Source: Mesostigma viride
Taxonomy: Eukaryota; Streptophyta; Mesostigmatophyceae; Mesostigmatales; Mesostigmataceae
NCBI GenBank assembly: GCA_009746045.1
Contig: RPFO01000089.1
Span: 1,425,666-1,489,665, forward strand
Direction: 5' to 3'
Length of the DNA stretch: 64,000 nt
A model generated the notes under the pieces. The model saw only the letters and a list, made by a program, of their open reading frames with translations. It had not been told where the DNA came from and searched no databases. The position numbers were made by a program, and so were the translations under genes. This document shows positions 21,690 to 32,159 of the stretch, piece after piece. The first letter of the stretch is position 1; each line of letters begins with the position of its first letter.

Positions 21690-23104
21690 GCCCCCTCCCC
21701 CCTCCCGCCTCGGCTCCCACCGGCTCCCAGCCCCCGCCGCCCGACTACTCGGCCAGTTGGCGTTGGCTTGACACGGTTCCCTGGGATGCATGCGCCATCA
21801 ACCCGACGTCTACCCTGACCGACCTCCCCCACCGCGCGCGTAGCCTTTTCGCGCAATGTGCAATCGTTTCTCTCCGGCGCATGCACGCCGCTCCGGACGA
21901 CCCGCTGGGCTTTAAACTGCACATGGTGACCCCCCGCCTGCTCCTCACCCCTCTCGGGCGTGGTGTGCGCGGCCTCCAGGGTGCGGTTATTGCCCGTTGC
22001 CGACGCTTTCTGCAGGGGGACTGGGAGGGGCTGTTTGGCGTGCCGCCCCCGCGCACGGCCCGGCTGTCGGGGGAGGTCAACTTCGAGCGGGTGGCCGCCG
22101 ACGTCATCCGCCTCGTCCGCGAGGGGCAGCTCAGCCGGGCCATGACCCGCTTGGAAATGGCCAAGCTGGCCCCCGCCAATGCGGCTACCCTGGCGGCCTT
22201 GGAGGCTCTTCACCCTGCGGAGCCCGGATTCCAGCTGCCCGTGCCGGACCCCCTGCCGGCCCCCCTCCGGCTGGACCGCGACTGCTTCCTGGAGGTGATG
22301 CGTGCGGTCCCGCGGGCTTCCTCTACCGGGCCGTCGGGCTGGCGCTACGAGCACTTGGAGGTCCTGGTGGGGCATGGGGGCGAGGACATTCTCTTTGACA
22401 CCCTCATTGACCTGGCGGCTGGTCGCGTTCCTCCCGCTGCGCGCGAGTGGTTAGCGGGCGCTCGCCTCCTCGCTCTGCTCAAGGGTGTCTTGCCCCCCCC
22501 GAGGGCAAGGTGCGCCCGATCGCCTGCGGTGAGGTGCTCCGCAAGCTCGTGGGCAAAGTGATCTGCCGCCAAAAGGCGCCCGAGCTCCGTGCCTTTTTCT
22601 GCCCGCCCCTCGCAGCGGGTGAGACCTCGGTGGCGGCCCAGCTGGGGGTGACGACTCCAGGCGGGGCGGATATCCTCATCCATTCGGTGCAGGCCTACCT
22701 CGAGGCCCACCCCACCCACGCTGTCGTCAAGGTCGACTGCCACAACGCGTTCAACAGTCTGTCCCGCGCCAGCATGTTTGCGGCCGTCATGGAGTCCTTC
22801 GAGGACTTGTACGCTTGGACAGCCGTGTGCTACGGCCAGCCCGGCCAACTGGTTCACATCATGGAGGACGGCACTCGCGGCGGCCTGCTGTCGCGGTCGG
22901 GCACCCAGCAAGGGGACCCCCTGGGACCCCTGTACTTTGCCGCCCCCCTCCAGGGTTGCCTCCAAGCGGTCCATGCTGCCCACCCGGCGGTCGCTATTCA
23001 GGCCTACTTGGATGATATCTACCTTCTGGGCCCTGTGCCGGACACCACCGCGGCTCTGCTGGCACTGCAGACCGCGGTGGCCGACATCAACCTCCAGTTG
23101 ACCC
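21690..23104 (+). CDS. LINE reverse transcriptase
   Basis: Frame 2 to 22492: PP.DYSASWRWLDTVPW..., GPSGWRYEHLEVL. A C8 run at 22493-22500 shifts to the next frame, which holds the RT core: GKVRPIACGEVLRKL, VVKVDCHNAFNSLSR (motif A Asp), SGTQQGDPLGPLYFA (motif B) and AYLDDIYLLG (motif C YLDD at 23005-23016). Motifs are intact and typical of non-LTR RTs. A second frame change at about 23105 leads to AKCAVYSPQGD. Confidence 0.88.
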
Positions 23105-24656
23105 TGCCAAGTGCGCGGTGTACTCGCCCCAAGGTGATTGCTCCGGCTTTCCGCCCCAGCTCTTGGGCCGGGACGAGCGCCTCCATGGGTTGGATGTCCT
23201 CGGCGTTCCGGTTGGCGACCCCGCGTTTGTCATCGATGCTCTGCGGGCCGCCCTCGAGGCACGCACTGAGGTACTGCCCTTGATTGCGCGCCTTCATGAT
23301 TCGCAGACCAAGGGTCTGCTTCTGTGGTTTTGCGCTCACCCTCGCGTCGTTCACTGGCTCCGGGGCGCTCTTCCGGCTCAGGTCCGGCTGGCCGCCGAGG
23401 GCCACGACGAACGCATCCAGTCGGCCTTGGCGCAGCTGGTCCCGGGCCCCGACCTCCCGCCACATGCTATTCGCATTGCCTCCCTGCCTGCACGGATGGG
23501 TGGCTGCGGTCTGACTCGTGCCGCCCGGCTGGCCCCAGCAGCATTTTTGGGCTCCGTCGCTCAGTCGTGGGCGGAAAGCTGCCGGCTCCTGCCCCTTTTG
23601 GCAACGGCAGCGCCTGACCTCCTGGACCCCAGCAGCCCTTTGCCCTTCGTCACCGCCATCCAGGAGGCCTATGCTGAGATCCAGCAGGCCTGTTCTCCCG
23701 TCCGTGCCGCTCAGGCGGTACAGCGCCACCTCCCTCGCGGCACTCCCTCGGTCGCCTCCGTTCAATCTCCCGCCGCATTCCCTGCTCGCGTCATCGATAA
23801 ACACCAGAAAACCTACGCGGGTATTCTGCACACGGCTGATTGGATTGCTCTTTTCGCGGACCTCAACGCCCAGGGACGTGCGTGGCTGTTCTCGCTTTCC
23901 TTGCGGAGTGTGGGCTCGGCGTACCTTCGTGCTCTTCCCATGGCCCCCCCATTCGCCTTGGCTCCCAGCCACTACTCGGTGGCGCTCCGGCACCAGCTAT
24001 TTGCCCCGCAGCCTCTTGTTCCGGCCGGGCGGCCTTGTGGTAGCTGTGGGCAGCCGCTGGATCCCACGGGGACTCACTACCTTGCCTGCATGGGGGGCCA
24101 ACAGAATCAGAATTGGTATTTGTATTTGCACACTGTCCTCCTGACGGTGGTGCTCGCCATGATTCGGTCGGTTTTCCCCCACGCGAACATCCGGTCCGAG
24201 GATGCGGATGGCGCTGCCTTCTATTCCCCCAACCACCGGCCTGACATCGTGGTGCTGGACTTTGAGGGGGGTGGCCGGCATCTGCTTATTGACGTTTCGG
24301 TGGCGCGGCCCTTGGCTCTTAGCCACGTGGCTGGGGCCTCCCTCACGGCAGGTTACACGGCGGACCGGGCGGAGCGGGCCAAGCTCCTGGCCTACGGCGA
24401 CGTCGGGCACCATCGTGTGGTGCCCTTTGTCCTGGAGGAGTTTGGGGCCATGGGGCCCCTGACCTCCGCCTTCTTCAAGGAGTGTTGCCGGCTCCGGGAG
24501 GACCGGCTGGACCTAGAGGGCCAGCGGGCCCCATGGTCGGCGCGGACCTGGACGTCATATTGGCGTCAGCGCTTGTCGGTGGCGCTGACTCGGGCCATGG
24601 CTGACATCATGCTCCGCCGTACGCGGGCTGATTTTGCGGTGCAGCAGGGCTATTAG
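23105..24656 (+). CDS. LINE RT thumb, CCHC and restriction-like endonuclease
   Basis: Open to TAG at 24654-24656. After a thumb-like region (LDVLGVPVG, MGGCGLTRAA) comes a Cys/His motif CGSCGQPLDPTGTHYLAC (24036-24090; C-x2-C-x8-H-x4-C spacing) and then a PD-(D/E)xK-type nuclease: RPDIVVLDFEGG with LLIDVSVARPL about 10 residues on (about 24238-24315). This order, RT-CCHC-RLE, is that of the R2/R4/CRE/NeSL group. The nuclease would nick the target for target-primed reverse transcription. The insertion here is in a copia sequence, so strict rDNA targeting is not supported. Confidence 0.85.
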
Positions 24657-24815
24657 GTTCCTCCCGTTAGGCGTTTCCATTGGTCTTATCGTAGTATAGA
24701 GCTTTGACATGGCTCTGTATATAGGTTTATAGCTGGGCGTTTGCTTTGGTTTGAGTGATTTCACTCTGCTGTAAGTAATTATATTTTTAACATATACTTG
24801 CAAGCCATGCCAGCA

Positions 24816-25204
24816 TGCCCCTGATGGTAGCACACCTAGCCTGCGTGATGGGCTCCTGCAATGCCTCTACAATCTGCTGTGGGTAGTCCTTACCACCCTC
24901 CATCCTGATGAACCACGAGCCCTTGGTGTGGAACAACGTAGCCTGCATGCCACAGAAGACCATAGGCTCATTCTCCACCATGTGCTGTATCTTACCCAGT
25001 TCAAACCGCTTCTGGATCTTAGCCAAAACAGCCTCAACCCAGTCTGGTGGACCTATGAGATGCAGGTCATCACCATGCAGTGAGGCAAAGACAGGAAGGC
25101 CATTGTGGGACCCTTGGAACAAACAGGGATCCACTGGAGACACAGAAAACCCACAAGTGTTCTTCAAGAATTTCTCTAGGCTCTTTCTCCAGATAATGGG
25201 ACTG
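24816..25204 (-). pseudogene. Copia-A RT, palm motif C segment
   Basis: Between the LINE and the hAT. Minus strand: NTCGFSVSPVDPCLF, FASLHGDDLHLIGPP (HGDD near 25056-25088), WVEAVLAKIQKRFELGKI, MVFCGMQ, and ARCATIRGMLAWLASIC at the LINE junction. It continues directly from the segment ending at 26519 when the hAT and one GACCTGAG copy are removed. Confidence 0.88.
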
Positions 25205-25212
25205 GACCTGAG

Positions 25213-26510
25213 CCGGGTTGGTCAGTACGCCGTACGGAGCCGCAAAAATACGGGAAAACGTACACTGAAGGCCTCCGCCGTATATACGCGTACTTTACTT
25301 CAGAATACGCGGTTTGGACTTGGAATTTTTCGTTGGTACCAGCGGGCAGCGGGCACTGGCGCGGTGCCCAGGTTCTGGGCGCGGCGCGTTCACTGCACAT
25401 TTGAGATTTTTACTACTAGAAGTAGATGCGTACAGTTCTTTCCATAAAGCGCAAGCCTTGCAAAATCTTTGGCCGGTAGGAGACAGCTAGGACTAGGTAC
25501 ATAACGCATAATGCCAGCAAATGCCAGCTGTGCTACTGACGGTGTAATGCAATATAGCGACGACGAGGCCAGTGCGACTGTGCGACAGTGTGCAGCCATT
25601 TTCGATTTGCAGCCATGAAGAAGAAAGGGCCTGAATGGGATTTGGTTCTCGAGAAGAAAGAAGCAGTCACAGATGCTGTTAGTAACAAAACGCAGTTTGT
25701 GTCGAATACGTTCTGCTCATTTTGCAACAAGAAGTTCTCATACGGGGCGGGGGCAATCAGCGTATTCCGAGTCCGTGCACACTTTGCCGGAATCGCAGGG
25801 GAAGGGATGTTACCCTGCGACAAAATTCCACCGAATATCCGGAGCAGGTTTCTCAGGATTGCTAACAACAAGTTGCAGAAGTCAGACGCCAAGAAGCAGC
25901 ACAAGTTGAACAGGGCAATGGCGGAGATGGGAGGGGCTGCGCCGGCTGACTTGTCGTCGGTTCCCAGCAAAGGCCAGCTGAGCATCACCAAATGGCTGGT
26001 TCCCGTCGACGAGAAAGGTGTCCAGCTGCTGGCTGCCGAATTTTTCATCGAGAACGGCATTGCCTTCAATGCGGCTGAGAGCGCCTCTTTCAAGCAGATG
26101 GTGGCCGGCATGATCCAGTACAAAGGAGGGCACGTCACCCCTCCTTCTCGGAAGTTGTGTCTTATGTCCTCTCATGCATTATATAGTGGATGGCTTTCCT
26201 TACAATTAACTAATTAATTGATTCCTTACAGTTCCCGTTGCAGTCTGCTCCCCCCAGCATTTAACAAATCATAATCAGATAGGATTGCAGGGCATAAATT
26301 GATGGAAGATGTTAATAAATAAGCATATACACCAAATTTCAGTTGCAATAACTGCATGACCATCATCAAGGAGCGTGCTAATTGGGTGACTGACAATTGG
26401 ACCACAAAAACTGTCGCGTATTTTACCGCCGCGTATTTTACACCCCCCACGTATAATACGCGTATTTTAGGTCCGCGTATTATACCCCGTACCCGTATTT
26501 GCCAACCCGG
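25213..26510 (+). mobile_element. hAT transposon inserted in Copia-A RT
   Basis: 1298 bp with imperfect TIRs (left CCGGGTTGGTCAGTACG, right end reading CCGGGTTGGCAAATACG in reverse) flanked by a perfect 8-bp TSD GACCTGAG (25205-25212 and 26511-26518), as expected for hAT. Subterminal GCGTATTTTA/GTATAATACGCG motifs cluster near the right end. It encodes only the transposase N-terminal part, so it is an internally deleted derivative. Confidence 0.93.
25615..26160 (+). pseudogene. hAT transposase, N-terminal part
   Basis: ATG at 25615 (MKKKGPEWDLVLEKKEAV...). Residues about 35-80 carry a BED-like zinc finger, CSFCNKKFSYG...FRVRAHFAGI. Then a Ser/Lys spacer, SITKWLVP, and the segment AEFFIENGIAFNAAESASFKQ...PPSRK, which matches the pattern seen in hAT-type DUF659 proteins before the catalytic domain. 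The catalytic DDE core and the C-terminal dimerisation region are absent; the open frame runs into unrelated residues up to 26217. Confidence 0.8.
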
Positions 26511-26518
26511 GACCTGAG

Positions 26519-29001
26519 ACCTTCCAACCCTTTCAGAATTCTCAGGTACCTGGCCTTTATCTCTGCTCTCCATACAGCAGGTACAGTCACAAAGAAAGGA
26601 GGGATATCTCTCCAAGTCTGCCTAGCCTGATCTTGGTCACCCTTGAGAAAAGCCCTCTTGAAATCAATCAGCACAGAGCTATAATAGGGCACACCCTTAA
26701 CCAGAAAAGACAGAAATATACACAGCAGAATCCTCCACGTGTCATGCAGCATCCCTGGAGTATAGAGCTCCTCATCTAACAACTGGCCAGTGCCATGATA
26801 CTCGGTTACAACTGGTCTGACGTGTGGCACCTGGACACCATCTACCTCCTTGAGCTTGAGGACAAACATCAACCTGAGCAGCTGGTGAACTTCTGGCAGC
26901 TCATCCACAGGTTCTGCACAGTTGGAAACTATCCACTCATGCCCAGAAGCAACAAAGCCAAGAGTCCATGCCTTAGCCATCTTGGGGCTTTGCATCATCT
27001 CGACTAGCTGGCGCCAGGGAATAGGACTGTGAGCAGCTATCTGGTACCTGTTTACCCCTAACTGCCGTGGATCAAAGGTGGTTGGGATGATCAACAGGTC
27101 CTCAGCTATGGGCTCCTGACCTTGAGGACCCTCAGCTGGCTGACTCTTAACAGCCTTCACCGCCACTGCAAGACCCTGGGAATAGTGATATCTTTCAAGG
27201 GGGAGGCTGCCCCTGCCTTCTAGTGCCAACTCATCAGAGGTCAAAGTAACCCCTGGCATGCACAAGAAGTTCTGACCCAGAATGGCAGGCCCCTGATAGC
27301 CCTCTACCACACAGAACGTGGTGGGCACCCCTAAGATAGGCACACTCACTTCCCCAAGGATCTTCATGGACACCTTTCCTGAGAAATCAGACACAGCAAG
27401 GCAACTGGGATGGGACATCTGTAAGCCTACAGCATCCTCTTCCCTGATGACAGACACCTGTGAGTTGGTATCTACCTCCATTGTAGCTGCCCAGCACGAC
27501 CCCCACCCCGTGAGCTTGGATACCTTGGGATCATGTTTGCTGCGCATGAGTGCTCGGATGACGTCCGCCATGAGAGGCCCCCGGGCCTTAGGTGGCTGCC
27601 CCGTCCCCTCTGGCCTTGTGACAGTTGCTTCAGCAGCCTCCTCCTGCTCGTCATCTTCCAGCAGGGACAGACCATCATCCACCACCAGAGGATTGTTAGC
27701 TGCTGCTGCCTGGCTCTGGCCTGGCTCCTCAACCCAGCTGGGAGGGCCTGGCCCGTCTGCAGGCCAGATTGCATGTGGCCTTCTCTCCTTGACATGAGCC
27801 CAGGACAACCTGTACACGTGCCTTGGATCCTTTTCCAAAGCCACCAGGCAAGATCTGTTAGCTTCTTCCACACGAGTGACAACCCCATCCTGCCACTTCC
27901 CCCGCTTGCCTGGAATAGATGGTTCCTTCCACATCCTGACCTTCAGCCCCACCTGAGGCCTCAGCACATTCCAGTTCTTGTCCTTACGTCTCAGCTGGGC
28001 AAATAACCTATCTGCCTTCCTAAGACTGGCCTGCACCACGTTCTCAGGCAGTAAGCTATACTGCAGGGCCAGGGGAGAGACAGCCACACCATCAAAGTAA
28101 TAGTTAACCCTGTGGTTCAGCTGCTCTTCTATCCCCTTACACCAGGCTGCCCTCTCTAAGGCAGATGCCACAAGTGGCACTGACTCTGCTGCTAGCACCA
28201 CTGTCTTCACTTCACGTATGGATCTCTCTACAGCCCCTTGCTGCCCATGACTCTCCCTGGGGACTACTACCAGCTTACAAGGCAGCTGGTCCTGATGCTT
28301 GAGCAAACAGTCAAACTGCAAGTCTGCCTGCACACTCTTGCACACCCCAAAGCCTGGGATCAGGGCCTTCATACCCAACAACAAGTGGTGCTCCTGCATA
28401 CCAGGCAGAACGTCTATCAGCCTGTATCTGCTGAACCTGTCCACCCCCACCAATATATACAAGCCCCTGATATGCTGGATATCCATCTGGATGTCGCCAC
28501 GCTCCCTAGCAGGCTCCCTAGCATGGGACTGAGGTGGGTGAACAGCATTCTCCTGGCAACCACAGTTCTCAGCAGCAGCCTGGCAGCCTCCCACAAAGGC
28601 TCCCTACCTAGCTTCCAAGCAAACATTGCTGCCTGCCCAGAATGCCCAAACATGTGATGCAACCTATGGCCAGCCTCAGCATAGCTCAGCACTCTCTCAG
28701 TACTGACCTGGCGAGACGTCTGAACCGTGTGTGGGGACACATGATCCACTCCTGAGGTTCCAGGGCTTCCCTGCAGGCCGTCCTGACGCCCCAAGTCAGG
28801 CCCTGCACCCTGGACCGCTCCAGGCCCTTCCAGCAAGGTCCCTTGGCCCTCCAGGCCAGCACCTGCTGGAGACCCACCACCTGCATGAGGCATAGGGAAT
28901 TCAGCTGCAGCATTGTTATTGCAATCCAGTGGAAGAACAACATCTTTACACCCTTGGTGCTGCACAAGGGGCACACCCCCGTCCTTATGTACATCCAGCA
29001 C
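26519..29001 (-). CDS. Copia-A pol: integrase, protease-like, RT N-terminal half
   Basis: A pre-integrase HHCC region (YAEAGHRLHHMFGHSG near 28690, then a frame change near 28590 and ENCGCQENA). Integrase core with DDE: MDIQHIRGLY, VQADLQFDC and GQQGAVERSIRE (28490-28200). A linker with an SH3-like tail (27990-27780). A retropepsin-like domain with VDTNSQVSVI near 27470, VSDFSGKVSMKILG, ILGVPTTF and AILGQNFL. Then the RT start: LRLMFVLKLK, RPVVTE, YTPGMLHD, DFKRAFLKGD and GLEGLRS at the hAT junction. Order is therefore IN-PR-RT. Expressed as a polyprotein in related elements. Confidence 0.88.
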
Positions 29002-29045
29002 ACCTTCCCCAAGGGGTGATTGACTATTTACAGGGGATGATGTAG

Positions 29046-30400
29046 CTAGTCACTGCTGCCCAGACTGGCCCCTGCCCCAGCAGGCTTGGCCTTCCTGTCA
29101 GGACACTCACGACGCCAGTGACCTTCCTTGCCACACACAAAGCATGCTCCACCCTTCTTCCCAGACCCAGCCCCACCCTTGCCAGGCTTCCCCTGGCCTC
29201 CCTGAGGCTGCCCACCCTGCTTGCCCTGGTTGCCTTGAGCTTGGCCCTTGCCTTGCCCTTGGCCACCCTTACCCTGCTGACCACCAGCTTGCTGGCCCCC
29301 AACCCCTCCTTGGGAACCTGCACCCTTGCCACCCTGAGCCCCCTGCCTCTGGCGCCTGAAGCGCTTACGCTTGTTGGGCCTTGCCCCATCACGGGCTGGG
29401 TACCCGGGGACATCACCTTGGCCCTGCACAGCGGAGGTGGCATTGCTGCCATGGGACTGGATAGCCTTGCAGGCAGGTTCTGGCTTCCTTATGCTGAGGA
29501 TTACAAGCTCCAGAGCACGCAAGGAGCCATCAGTCTGGTTAAGAAACATGCGGGCACCGTTCCTCCCATCCACACTCAAACCCATACGGTCCAGGAAATA
29601 GTCTGCCAAGGCCCTATCTGTGACCAGGAAGCCATACTTGGCCCCCTTGTCCCTGATACGGTTGAGCCTAGCCCATTCCTCTGCCACAGGGCCCACTATC
29701 TCAAAGGTGTCATACTGATGCTTATAATAGTTGGTGAGGTTGAGAACCTTGTCAGAGAACTCCTCCCTCAACCCATCCAGGAACTGTGCCCAGGTTAGCT
29801 TATCCTTGACAGCAGTCCTAGCCTTCTCCCTGACACGCTCTGACGAGTCCCTGTTGCACGTGGACGAGTGAAACACTTGCACTAGGTTGACAGTGGGGTC
29901 CACGGAGAACACAACAAGCTCCATGTCCTCTAGCCACTTGTCCAAAGCTTCCTGTGCTAGTGGTGGGTTAAGAGGCTTTTGTCCATTCATAACAGTGACA
30001 GCACTCATGTGAGGTCTCGACCCTGGCAGCGCCTTCACTGGCTCCACCACAGCGGGTGTCACAACAACAGCACCACTTGGTCCAGCAGGCACAGGGGAGA
30101 GCACATCCACATGAGGCCTCTTACCATTGCCGTCAGCGGAGGGGTCCCTCTTACGCTTCTCCACGGCAGGTTGCCCATTCGCCACCGTTATTGCATCAGA
30201 TGCCCTGCGCCCGCGCCTTGCGCGCCTCCTCCACCGAGTCTTCGTGTCGCCTCTTGCTCCCTGGCGCTTTCCCCCATCGCCGTCGCTGGCTGGGATCGCC
30301 TCTCCCACCAGCGCCTCCTTGCCTTCCCAGGCTCCTGGCTCTCCCCAGCCGGTGCCGCTGCCTCGCCCTTGTCGCCGTCGCCCGGTTTGCCACGAGGCAT
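29046..30400 (-). CDS. Copia-A GAG with CCHC zinc knuckle
   Basis: A probable start MPRGKPGDGDKG at 30400, with a frame change near 30200 into a frame open to TAG at 29046. It contains a basic N-terminus (KRKRDPSADG), a helical capsid-like core (LDKWLEDMELVVFS, LTWAQFLDGLREEFSDKV, LNLTNYYKHQYDTFE, RALADYFLDRMG), a Gly/Gln/Lys-rich repeat and a C-terminal zinc knuckle CFVCGKEGHWRREC (C-x2-C-x4-H-x4-C). It is the RNA-packaging structural protein. Pol lies in another frame just downstream, implying frameshift or separate initiation. Confidence 0.8.
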
Positions 30401-30714
30401 TATATACAAGTGGGGACACAACAATAAAGGCGAAGGAAAAAGGAAGAACTGACTCAAGCACTGGTGTCGCTGGGGGATGCTGTGGGCACCGTCCCAGCTA
30501 GCTACTGACTCAGCACCTGCTTGGTTCGCTGCCTCTAGCTCTCGCTCTTGAGCAGTGGCTGCGATGGGCGTCTCTGGCCGCTCCTCGTCGCTGCCAGCGG
30601 CGTCCTCCCCGTCGGCGTAGGGTCCTAGCACTCTGCTAACGGGTCGCCCGTCTGCAGATTTCTCCACTGGGATCCTGGGCTCGCTCCCACTCTTGCGATC
30701 CCACTCAAGGTTCC

Positions 30715-31635
30715 TCACCCACCGCGTCCCACCACCCCGCTTGTCGTTGCAGGCCCACGACCACCGTAGTCGTGTTCGGGCTCTTGCGGGACGTGCAGCT
30801 CAGCACGACGTCGTGCAGCGTACCCTTCTACGGTACCGTCGCCTTCGTCTATCTGCTGAGATGAACGTTCGATGATCCCCTCTGGCTGATCAACGAATTG
30901 GTAATGGAAGTCTTCTGGCGTTACCTCCCGACCCGTGATGACCTCGACCACTGGATCGTGTGCTTCTGGTTCCGCCGCCCGCGGTGTGTCGAGTGTTGAC
31001 CAAATCCCAAACGGCCGTGTGGTTATGACCCACCGATCGGCGTTGCCCCGTGACTCCTGCAAAAGAATGTTCACGAGGTGTTCGCACGTCTGGGAAACCA
31101 CCTCTGCCGACGACCAGGGGTTGTCGACCTCGCGTGCCTGCGCTTGCCTGATCACGTCCGGGACCTCAACTCCCGCGCCCAGCACAGAAGTTGCCACCTG
31201 ATGGTTGAACAGTCGCGCTGCTCCCAGTCCAATGGCCACTATCTGGCCCAGTGCCTCCCGCGCCAAATCCAGCTGCGACACGGTCACGTGCCCGCCCTGA
31301 TGAGCCACCTCCAGACCGTAAATCGTCGAGGACAGCTCGTCCCTTAGCGACACAAACTTTTCGACGGCCTCTCGCGACAATTCGCCGGGAGCTGTCGAAG
31401 CCTCAATCTGCATCACAATGGGGTCGCTCGCCGCCGGCCCTGCTGCAGTTCCACAAACTGCCACCCAACCTTTCTTCGCCAGCCCCCTTGCCAGGTACGC
31501 CGCCTGGACAAAGGTCGATGCAGTGCTCGGATGAGCGTAGGGATGAAAAGGTCGTGTTCGCTCCGGGGCTCCTACCCGAAGCTGCGGCTGCGAGCTTTGG
31601 CTTTGCGAAGCCTCAATGGCCTGTTCCCTCGGCAC
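30715..31635 (-). CDS. Copia-A ORF1, 5' open frame of unknown function
   Basis: About 306 codons, split near its start by the TIR element: ATG at 38508 (MSNV...) continues at 31635 as PREQAIEASQ. Helical segments (AVEKFVSLRDELSSTIYGL, LDLAREALGQIVAIGLGAA) and an acidic C-terminal part. A second frame (30718-30490, RKSGSEPRIPVEKSADG) overlaps its stop and may be its continuation. Copia-B has a comparable 5' ORF region with a helical segment (WRAIQAATASFRGLADRSQQ). It may be part of an enlarged GAG or an accessory protein. No family recognised. Confidence 0.6.
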   Translation of the reverse strand: MPREQAIEASQSQSSQPQLRVGAPERTRPFHPYAHPSTASTFVQAAYLARGLAKKGWVAVCGTAAGPAASDPIVMQIEASTAPGELSREAVEKFVSLRDELSSTIYGLEVAHQGGHVTVSQLDLAREALGQIVAIGLGAARLFNHQVATSVLGAGVEVPDVIRQAQAREVDNPWSSAEVVSQTCEHLVNILLQESRGNADRWVITTRPFGIWSTLDTPRAAEPEAHDPVVEVITGREVTPEDFHYQFVDQPEGIIERSSQQIDEGDGTVEGYAARRRAELHVPQEPEHDYGGRGPATTSGVVGRGG

Positions 31636-31647
31636 ACCGGGAAGGGG

Positions 31648-31910
31648 TCTGTGACATTTTGTGATATTTTTTTATCACAAAATGTCACTTTTGTGACATT
31701 TTGTGATAAAAAAATGATAAAACGTGACAAAATGTGACAAAATGTGATAAAACTGTGACAAATTGTGATCGAGACATGTCATGATTGTGACAAAACGTGA
31801 CAAACGTGATAAAACCAGCATATTTTGTGATAACGTCACTATCACAAAATGTCAAAGTGTCACAAAATGTCACAAACCCACAGAAAAACAAAATGTGACA
31901 AGATGATAAA
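31648..31910. repeat. Left subterminal TGTGACAAAATGTGA array
   Basis: Dense short direct and inverted copies of TGTGACA(A)TTTTGTGA and GTGATAAAA. Open frames across it are artefacts. Confidence 0.9.
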
Positions 31911-32159
31911 TCACAACCACTCAGGGGAAGTGATATATCACAAAGCACGCATAATGCACATCCGCAGCAAGGAAGTGCGTGCCGCAGCAGAGACGGAGAA
32001 GGAAAAGGCCAAGGTGGGACACGACACGGTGGCAATGCCAGGAGAGACAACACGTGCAGCGGTACGGGGCAAGCGTACTGAAAGGAACTGACAAAACAAG
32101 CTGGAAACACTCTCAGGTGCATGATAAAATGCACCACAATGTCATGAGCCATGGGAGAC

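Larger units (their letters stand above)
18302..24789 (+). mobile_element. RLE-type LINE with PHD/RING domains, inserted in Copia-A
   Basis: 6488 bp flanked by a perfect 26-bp TSD (18276-18301 and 24790-24815). The uninterrupted target is seen in Copia-C around 46150. Order: 5' tandem 170-bp monomers, C-rich leader, N-terminal PHD, RING-H2, C2H2-like fingers, RT, CCHC, restriction-like endonuclease, short 3' UTR ending in attatattttta. It looks full length. The coding region is strikingly GC-rich compared with flanks and is interrupted by about five single-frame changes, several at C homopolymers. Confidence 0.92.
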
